A stretch of DNA of 64,000 bases from Mycolicibacter heraklionensis (GTDB lineage: Bacteria; Actinomycetota; Actinomycetes; Mycobacteriales; Mycobacteriaceae): the NCBI RefSeq assembly GCF_019645815.1, contig NZ_CP080997.1:1054001-1118000 (forward strand), in the 5' to 3' direction. Positions 25,477-32,055 of this stretch are shown piece after piece (positions within the stretch are counted from its first letter, which is position 1; every line of letters begins with the position of its first letter). Below the pieces are notes generated by a model that was not told the DNA's origin, did not search any database, and was given only the letters and a program-made list of their open reading frames with translations. A program made the translations under genes and the position numbers.

Positions 25477-26745
25477 GTGCGTTCGGTTGAGGAGCAGCAG
25501 GCCCGGGTATCGGCAGCCGCCGTGGCGCCCCGCCCGGTCCGGGTGGCGATCGCCGAGGCGCAGGGCCTGATGTGCGCCGAAGAGGTGGTCGCCGAGCGAC
25601 CGATGCCCGCCTTCGACCAGGCCGCCATCGACGGTTACGCGGTGCGCAGCGTCGACGTGCTCGGTGCCGACGCGATCGGCGACAGCTCCGATGGGGCCGG
25701 GCGCGATGATGCCGTGGTCACCCTGCCGGTGCTGGGTGTCATCGAAGCCGGCGCCCGCACCCCCACCCGGCTGCAACCCAAGCTGGCCACCCGGATCCAG
25801 ACCGGAGCGCCCATGCCCACCCTGGCCGACGCGGTGCTTCCGCTGCGCTGGACCGACGGCGGCAGCTCCCGGGTCCGGGTGCTGCGCGGCGTGCGTCCGG
25901 GCGACTACGTGCGCCGGGTCGGCGACGACGTGCAGCCCGGTGACGTCGCGGTGCGCGCCGGCACGGTGGTCGGGGCAGCCCAGGTGGGGCTGCTGGCGGC
26001 CGTCGGCCGCGACCGCGTGCTGGTCCACCCGCGTCCCCGGCTGTCGGTCATGGCGGTGGGCGGCGAACTGGTGGACGTCAATCGCACACCCGGCAACGGG
26101 CAGGTCTACGACGTCGACTCCTACGCGCTGGCCGCGGCCGGTCGTGACGCGGGCGCGGAGGTCAACCGGGTCGGCATCGTCAGCAGCGACCCCAAGAAGC
26201 TGCGCGAGGTGGTCGAGGGACAGCTCAACCGCGCCGAGGTGGTGGTGATCGCCGGCGGGGTGGGGGGCGCCGCGGCCGATGAGGTGCGCGCGGTGCTGGC
26301 CGATCTCGGTGACATGGAGGTCGCCCGGATCGCGATGCACCCGGGTTCGGTGCAGGGCTTCGGCCAGCTCGGCCCCGAAGGGGTGCCGACATTCCTGTTG
26401 CCCACCAACCCGGTGAGCGCGCTGGTGGTGTTCGAGGTGATGATCCGTCCGCTGATCCGGCTGTCGCTGGGCAAGCGCGAGCCGATGCGCCGGATGGTGC
26501 GGGCCCGCACGCTGGGGCCGATCGCTTCGATGCCCGGCCGCAAGGGGTTTTTGCGCGGCCAGTTGATGCGCGACGAGGACACCGGCGAGTACCTGGTGCA
26601 GGTGCTCGGGGCCACTGGCGGCACTGCGTCGCACCTGTTGGCCACGCTGGCCGAGGCGAACTGTCTGGTGGTGGTTCCCGAGGAAGTCGAGCAAGTAGCC
26701 GCCGGCGATTTGGTGGACGTCGCCTTCCTGGCTCAGCGGGGTTGA
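25477..26745 (+). CDS. moeA1: MoeA-family protein, probably the division factor Glp
   Basis: 422 residues from a GTG behind GGAGAAAGG. MoeA/gephyrin fold: MPAFDQAAIDGYAV (domain I-II), RIQTGAPMPTLADAV, the MPT-binding domain with SVMAVGGELVDVNR, GQVYDVDSYAL, and GGVGGAAADEV. In classical MoeA the loop reads SGGVSVG; here it is AGGVGGAA, so molybdenum insertase activity is uncertain. In corynebacteria and mycobacteria the MoeA homologue of this locus (Glp, gephyrin-like) binds FtsZ and the membrane receptor GlpR. The presence of the GlpR-like gene two positions downstream supports that role. Confidence 0.85.
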   Translation: MRSVEEQQARVSAAAVAPRPVRVAIAEAQGLMCAEEVVAERPMPAFDQAAIDGYAVRSVDVLGADAIGDSSDGAGRDDAVVTLPVLGVIEAGARTPTRLQPKLATRIQTGAPMPTLADAVLPLRWTDGGSSRVRVLRGVRPGDYVRRVGDDVQPGDVAVRAGTVVGAAQVGLLAAVGRDRVLVHPRPRLSVMAVGGELVDVNRTPGNGQVYDVDSYALAAAGRDAGAEVNRVGIVSSDPKKLREVVEGQLNRAEVVVIAGGVGGAAADEVRAVLADLGDMEVARIAMHPGSVQGFGQLGPEGVPTFLLPTNPVSALVVFEVMIRPLIRLSLGKREPMRRMVRARTLGPIASMPGRKGFLRGQLMRDEDTGEYLVQVLGATGGTASHLLATLAEANCLVVVPEEVEQVAAGDLVDVAFLAQRG

Positions 26746-26755
26746 GCCAGGATCC

Positions 26756-27418
26756 ATGTTGGTCAACCTGTGGCCGTTCAAAGCCGTTGAGCACCCCGGC
26801 TGGCCGAGTGTGCTCGGGCCCCTGCGGGTGGCGGCGGGGGTGATCCGGCTGCGGCCGGTGCGGATGCGTGACGGCGTCGCGTGGAGCCGGATCCGGTTGG
26901 CCGACCGCGCCTACCTGGAGCAGTGGGAACCCAGCGTGGAGGTGGACTGGGTGACCCGGCACGGCAGCGCCTCCTGGCCGCCGCTGTGTTCGAGCCTGCG
27001 CACCGAGGCCCGCTACGGGCGGATGTTGCCGTACGTGATCGAACTCGACGGCCGATTCTGCGGCCAGCTGACGGTGGGCAACATCGCCCACGGGGCGCTG
27101 CGCTCGGCCTGGATCGGCTATTGGGTGTCCAGCGCGGTGGCCGGCGGGGGAGTGGCGACCGGGGCGGTGGCGCTCGGGCTGGACCACTGCTTTGGGCCCG
27201 TTCGGCTGCACCGGGTCGAGGCCACCGTCCGGCCGGAGAACGCGGCCAGCCGGGCGGTGTTGGCGAAGGTCGGCTTTCGTCAGGAGGGGCTGCTGCAGCG
27301 CTACCTGGACGTCGACGGGGCGTGGCGTGATCACCTGCTGGTGGCGATGACGGTCGAGGAGGTCGCCGGGTCGGTGACCTCGGCGCTGATTCAGTCCGGC
27401 CGGGCTTCGCGGGCCTGA
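26756..27418 (+). CDS. rimJ: GNAT acetyltransferase RimJ-like
   Basis: 220-residue GNAT N-acetyltransferase of the RimJ/RimL type. Motif A region reads GYWVSSAVAGGGVATGAVAL, and LHRVEATVRPENAASRAVLAKVGF (quoted as known family pattern; about 156-178) is the classic end, then EGLLQRYLDVDGAWRDH. Expected to acetylate protein N termini or small amines; the substrate here is unknown. It starts 11 bases after moeA1 and likely shares its transcript. Confidence 0.88.
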   Translation: MLVNLWPFKAVEHPGWPSVLGPLRVAAGVIRLRPVRMRDGVAWSRIRLADRAYLEQWEPSVEVDWVTRHGSASWPPLCSSLRTEARYGRMLPYVIELDGRFCGQLTVGNIAHGALRSAWIGYWVSSAVAGGGVATGAVALGLDHCFGPVRLHRVEATVRPENAASRAVLAKVGFRQEGLLQRYLDVDGAWRDHLLVAMTVEEVAGSVTSALIQSGRASRA

Positions 27419-27563
27419 CGAATATTCGGGCGCTGTTACCCGTGTGGTAGTTGTGACTAACGAGGTCAGCGAGTAAATTACATCTGTGTAATTGGTTCGG
27501 CGCGTCGTCCGAGGTCGTGTGGCTCACACACCTAGCCTTGGCTCGGAAAGGAGCAGGCCAACC

Positions 27564-28691
27564 ATGCCCAGCATCCCGCAATCTTTGCTCTGGATCTCAC
27601 TGGTCGTTCTCTGGCTGTTCGTACTGGTGCCGATGCTGGTCAGCAAGCGTGACGCGGTCCGTCGTACCAGTGACGTGGCCTTGGCGACCCGGGTCTTGAC
27701 CAGTGGGTCCAGTGCCCGGCTGCTCAAGCGCGGCGGCCCGGCCGCCGGTCACCGCAGCGATCCCGACTGGCAGCACAGCGCCGACGACCTCGAGGAGCCC
27801 GACGACATCGATGATGTCGACGAGGTCGAGGGCGAACCCGCCGAGGGTGGTTCCCGGGTGTTCGTCGCCGCGGCGGCGGTGTTCGTCGCCGCCTCGGAGA
27901 CGCAGGTGGGCGAGCAGGCCGAGCTCGACTATTTGGACGTCGACGTCGTCGCCGACGACTCCGACGTGCTGCCGCTGTCGGAAGCGGGGCTGGCCGCCGA
28001 GGTTGAGGCCGAGGCGCGCGCCCAGGCCGAAGCTCAGGCCGCCGCCGAGGCGGAAGCGCGCGCTGCGGAGGAGGCCGCCATGGCGGCCGAGGCCTTGGCC
28101 GCCAAGGCGGAAGCCGAGGCCGACGAGGAGCCGACTGCCGGCGCCGACGGCCAAGCCGAGGCCGACGGTTACGAGTATGAATACGTCGAGGACAGCTCCG
28201 GGCTGGAACCCGAGGCGGAGTCCACGCGGGCGGGCAGGGCCGGTCTGTCGGCCCGTGGTCGCCGCCCCCGTATCGACACCGCGGCCGCCGTCAGCGCACG
28301 CAAGTACGAGTTCCGCAAGCGGGTGCTGATGTCGCTGGCGGTCATCCTGGTGCTCTCGGCGCTCACCGCCTTCACCGTGGCGCCCACCGCGTGGTGGATC
28401 TGTGGTGGCGCGGCCGGCGCGACCGTGCTCTATCTGGCCTACCTGCGGCGCCAGACGCGTATCGAGCAGCAGGTGCGGGCGCGCCGCGCACGGCGTTCCG
28501 AGCGGCCTCGCATGCAGCGCGAGAGTCTGCACACCGACGCGTTCGAGGTGGTGCCGTCACGACTGCGCCGTCCGGGTGTGGCGGTGCTGGAGATCGACGA
28601 CGAGGACCCGGTGTTCGAGCACCTCGAGTACACGTCGAGCGCCGGCCGGTACGACTGGCGCAGCGACCTGGCGCGTGCCGCCGGTCAGTAG
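27564..28691 (+). CDS. GlpR/SepX-like cell-division membrane protein
   Basis: 375 residues from an ATG with AAAGGAG. TM1 is at the very N terminus (about 5-26, SLLWISLVVLWLFVLVPML), followed by a long acidic and Ala/Glu-rich region (about 70-225), then a second membrane hairpin (about 256-296) and a basic tail with RRQTRIEQQVRARRARR. This is the Rv0996/SepX layout: SepX in Streptomyces and GlpR in Corynebacterium sit in the division and polar membrane and recruit Glp. Same strand as moeA1 and rimJ, with 145 bases before it. Confidence 0.75.
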   Translation: MPSIPQSLLWISLVVLWLFVLVPMLVSKRDAVRRTSDVALATRVLTSGSSARLLKRGGPAAGHRSDPDWQHSADDLEEPDDIDDVDEVEGEPAEGGSRVFVAAAAVFVAASETQVGEQAELDYLDVDVVADDSDVLPLSEAGLAAEVEAEARAQAEAQAAAEAEARAAEEAAMAAEALAAKAEAEADEEPTAGADGQAEADGYEYEYVEDSSGLEPEAESTRAGRAGLSARGRRPRIDTAAAVSARKYEFRKRVLMSLAVILVLSALTAFTVAPTAWWICGGAAGATVLYLAYLRRQTRIEQQVRARRARRSERPRMQRESLHTDAFEVVPSRLRRPGVAVLEIDDEDPVFEHLEYTSSAGRYDWRSDLARAAGQ

Positions 28692-28740
28692 GTCTCGGTT
28701 TCAGGGGGCCGGCCGGGGGCTGGTAATCTCCTAGCGGTCA

Positions 28741-28813
28741 GGGGCTATAGCGCAGTTGGTAGCGCGTCTCGTTCGCATCGAGAAGGTCAGGGGTTCGATT
28801 CCCCTTAGCTCCA
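28741..28813 (+). tRNA. tRNA-Ala (anticodon CGC)
   Basis: 73 bases fold as a cloverleaf: acceptor GGGGCTA/TAGCTCC with the alanine identity pair G3:U70, D stem GCGC/GCGC, anticodon stem TCTCG/CGAGA with loop TTCGCAT giving anticodon CGC, and T arm AGGGG-TTCGATT-CCCCT. CCA is not encoded. It stands 49 bases after the GlpR-like gene and 33 bases from the atypical cluster that follows. Confidence 0.97.
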
Positions 28814-28846
28814 CAGAGTTGGTGTAGTTCAGATTGTCGAGCCCGG

Positions 28847-29923
28847 TCAGTTCAGTCGATCGGCTCTGCGCACATGTTGATCCGCCAGCGCCGCCGCGAT
28901 TTCGAACAGTCGTAGCCGGCTCTGCGGCCGAAGCTCGTTCTGTGTGTCGATAATCCCGCCTTTGGCAAGGTGCGAGTCGTACGGCATGTATTCGGCACGG
29001 ATCTCGGCCTCGGTGAACAGATCGGTGAGGTAGCGTCGCGCATTCGGAGTGGCGTGGTTCCGGCTGTTGTTGAGGATGACCATCGAACGCGCCAACAGTT
29101 CGTCGTAGTCCATTGAGCGCAGTAGATCGATGCAACGGGCGACCGGCAGTGCGGTGTCGCCGGTGAGTCCGGACACAAAGATCAAGGCGTCGCAGGAGTT
29201 GAATACCGCCTTCATCACCGGATGCTCCGGATTGTCCGACGTGTCGATCAGGACGACCTGGTGAGTGCGGCGCAGGCGGGCAAGCGCCTCGTTCAGCATC
29301 GACGGCACGAGCGGACGAGGCTGGTCGGATGTCCGATTGCCCGACAGCACATCCAGACCGATGTTGTTGTGGCCGAGATGTTCTCGGATATCGGTGTAGC
29401 CCCGAACGTCGGTCTTGGAGATGATCTCGGTGTAGCCGTCAGGTGAGCCGGCGTCGATCCGGTCGGCCAACGTCCCGAAGCCGGGTGTGGCGTCGATCGC
29501 CACCACGTTGTCTGACCGACATTCCCGGAATACGCCGCCGATACACGTGGTCATCGTGGTCTTGCCGACGCCGCCTTTACCGGAGACCACGCCGATCACC
29601 AAGTTCTTGTGCATACGCTGACGGATCTGGTCGCGGAGTGCACGGAAATGCTGTTCAATCGGTGATTCTCCGGCATTGATGCCGTGGAATGAGGCGGCAT
29701 AAACGAGTCTGCGCCAGCCGGAGGCCGGTGCGGCCTTTCGCGGCGCGGGCAGATCCGGCATATGCAGGATTTCGGAGATCGGGTAATACCGACGGGGACG
29801 GCGGCCCGCCTCGTTTCCGATCCGGTGGGCACCCGCCTGATTCGGACGCCGATGCGAACCCCGGTTCGTGCTGGCAGTGCTCCAATCGGGCAGCTTCGGT
29901 GACGGTTGGTCCAGGTCGGTCAC
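28847..29923 (-). CDS. EspI-like MinD/ParA family ATPase
   Basis: 358 residues from a GTG. The first 65 residues are polar and Arg/Pro-rich; then GWRRLVYAASFHGINAGES precedes a deviant Walker A ATPase domain (SGKGGVGKTT, about 114-123; IDATPGFGTLADRI, about 143-156; VVLIDTSDNPEHPVM; INN-like NNSRNH). The spacing and the GWRR...G-IN-G-S pattern resemble the ATPase half of EspI (Rv3876) of ESX-1. No ESX core genes are within the window, so this is an orphan copy. Probably last in the row patatin, membrane protein, ATPase. Confidence 0.75.
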   Translation of the reverse strand: MTDLDQPSPKLPDWSTASTNRGSHRRPNQAGAHRIGNEAGRRPRRYYPISEILHMPDLPAPRKAAPASGWRRLVYAASFHGINAGESPIEQHFRALRDQIRQRMHKNLVIGVVSGKGGVGKTTMTTCIGGVFRECRSDNVVAIDATPGFGTLADRIDAGSPDGYTEIISKTDVRGYTDIREHLGHNNIGLDVLSGNRTSDQPRPLVPSMLNEALARLRRTHQVVLIDTSDNPEHPVMKAVFNSCDALIFVSGLTGDTALPVARCIDLLRSMDYDELLARSMVILNNSRNHATPNARRYLTDLFTEAEIRAEYMPYDSHLAKGGIIDTQNELRPQSRLRLFEIAAALADQHVRRADRLN

Positions 29924-30084
29924 GATGCATTAGTAGCACGGGTGGTCAATTGCATATCAGCAATCTTGGGCAGCACAACAGAACTGTTTGCCGGCCGTTA
30001 CAGTTCTGCGGCTGATCCGCTACGGCGAAAATCGATGTCGCAGCAGAAATGGGTGCGGGTCGAGAAGCGGGCAAAATCGAACCG

Positions 30085-32007
30085 CTAAGGCGCTGGGTGC
30101 GGACGTGACGCCTGCCGGCTGCTGGCGTGCTCTGTCGTCTGCTCGACTGCGGCTGCAGCGACCAGGAGCAGGCCGAGGGGAATCGCGAGGTAGCTGAGCA
30201 CGAGGCCCGAGATACCTTGCACAAGCGCTGTCGCACCGTCAGTCAGCGTCCAGGCGAACGCGAGAAGCAGATAGAGCAGTAGCGTGGACGTGCACAGACG
30301 GACGAACCCGTCCCGCTGTTCGGCAGGCTTCGCCAAATCCGCCAGGATGCTCCAGATCGCCCCCACCGCCGCGGTGACGAGGGCGAGCACCGCCAGCCAC
30401 AACTTGAGCGACGGCGGATTCGGCATCAGACCGCCGAGCAGTGGCAACTCGATGAGGAAGAACGTCACGGTCATGGTGGCCGCGATCTCGAACGGGTCGA
30501 TCGGGCCTCGGCGTCCGGCCGCCCAGAGCGCCGCGGTGGCCGTCAGTACCGCAGTCAACACCAGGTCGAAGTTGAGGTCGGTCATCTCGGGGGCCACCTT
30601 CGGCGCCACCAGGTATCTGCTGAGCAGCCAAGCCAATACCGCCGTCAGATAAACCCCCAACGACTTGCGCCCGCTCGCAAATGTCGCGACGAGCAAAGCG
30701 ACCACACTGACGGCGAGCACAGCCTCGATGATCTCCAAAGCCGAGCCGACGGTGATGGGCTGCGCCATTTGCGCCGGCGGGTTGGAGACCTCCCGAAGGC
30801 TTCTCACCACGGTGGATTCCGGCCTGGTCCCGCCGATCTGCCGCGGCAGGAGCCAGAGCGAGGAGAATACGGCTAAAGCTAGGGTGGCGGCCGCCGCGGC
30901 TATCCTTTGGCGTCGCTGCTCCATTCGGCTCGCGACCACCGCCGCGATGATGACGATCGCGATGGCGATGATGGTCAGCAGTTTGTCGGGCCGGGAAGTG
31001 CGCACTCCGCTGACGAAGGCGACAACCACGATGGGGATAAGAGCTGCCCCAACGAGCAGGCCCGTGGTGCGCGACACGGTGAGGTGGTCAGAGTCGGAGA
31101 AGGTCAACCGCCTGTTCACTGAGAACAGAGTCATCACCAGTAGAGCCAGCGCCACGCCGGCTATCCACGCCGACCACGACGTACCCACTTTCGATCCTGA
31201 CTGCCCTTGGCTCCGGTACGCCAGCCACAGCCAGGTGATGATCGCGAGTTTCGCAAGGCCCATACCGAACAATGTCCACGGCCTGGCCCGTACCTTCTCG
31301 GCCACTTTCGTGCCTCGATTATGGAGTGTCTCAAGACCTTTGGCGGCACCGACAGTGGACAGCGCGGGCAGTACGGCGACCGCGCTGAATGCGACCAGGA
31401 TGAGCGTCGGCGCCAGCACCCATTCCACGATCCACGTCGATCGCCCGACAACGGCCGCCAGGGCCGCCAACAGCAACAGCAAGGCTGCCGGGACGAGTAC
31501 CTTCATAGCCTGACTGCGTTCTAGCAGTCGGGCCGGGAGTGTCGGGGCGCGTCTGACAGCCCACAGGCAACCGGCGGCCAGGCAGATCCAGAACGCTAGC
31601 GCCAGCATCGTCGACGCAGCGCCGATCGACGTCAGATCGAGGAACAGCACGGTGAGACACAGCGCAGCGAGTCCACCGTAGGGCAACGCCGCGGCGGTCG
31701 CCGTCAACACCCGACCCGACGCTCCCGACTTCTCGCTCGGCCGCAAGGCAGCGGCGAGCAGCGATGTCGATACAGCCAAGCCACCGAGGATCATCACACC
31801 GTTCACGCCGTGCCACGTCGGTTCGGATTTGACATCGACGGCACTTTTATCGAAAACCATGAGAGCAGATATGAATACGGCAATACCGCTCATGCCGATT
31901 AGGAGCAGCACCGCGGCCCGTTCGCCGCGGGTCAATCCCGTCAACCGCCGCTCCGCGATCCCGTCCGCAAGGCGTTGATACCGACTTTCCGGCTGCGGCG
32001 ACTCCAT
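30085..32007 (-). CDS. large polytopic membrane protein, unknown family
   Basis: 640 residues with about 18 hydrophobic helices spread from residue 27 to 625, short basic loops, and no recognisable catalytic or transport motif. The first 25 residues are polar with two Arg-rich turns (RLADGIAERR). It starts 48 bases downstream of the patatin gene and is followed after 161 bases by the EspI-like ATPase on the same strand, so they may be cotranscribed. I do not recognise the family; a structural or scaffold role in the membrane, a lipid flippase-like protein or a transporter are all possible. Confidence 0.6.
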   Translation of the reverse strand: MESPQPESRYQRLADGIAERRLTGLTRGERAAVLLLIGMSGIAVFISALMVFDKSAVDVKSEPTWHGVNGVMILGGLAVSTSLLAAALRPSEKSGASGRVLTATAAALPYGGLAALCLTVLFLDLTSIGAASTMLALAFWICLAAGCLWAVRRAPTLPARLLERSQAMKVLVPAALLLLLAALAAVVGRSTWIVEWVLAPTLILVAFSAVAVLPALSTVGAAKGLETLHNRGTKVAEKVRARPWTLFGMGLAKLAIITWLWLAYRSQGQSGSKVGTSWSAWIAGVALALLVMTLFSVNRRLTFSDSDHLTVSRTTGLLVGAALIPIVVVAFVSGVRTSRPDKLLTIIAIAIVIIAAVVASRMEQRRQRIAAAAATLALAVFSSLWLLPRQIGGTRPESTVVRSLREVSNPPAQMAQPITVGSALEIIEAVLAVSVVALLVATFASGRKSLGVYLTAVLAWLLSRYLVAPKVAPEMTDLNFDLVLTAVLTATAALWAAGRRGPIDPFEIAATMTVTFFLIELPLLGGLMPNPPSLKLWLAVLALVTAAVGAIWSILADLAKPAEQRDGFVRLCTSTLLLYLLLAFAWTLTDGATALVQGISGLVLSYLAIPLGLLLVAAAAVEQTTEHASSRQASRPHPAP

Positions 32008-32055
32008 GCCTCCTCCTTCACCGGCGACGAATGCTTCAACATCGACACCTTCTGG

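Noticed and set aside
26756..27581. Minus-strand frames opposite rimJ
   Set aside because: Arg/Pro/Ala-rich, no domains, fully within a confident GNAT gene.
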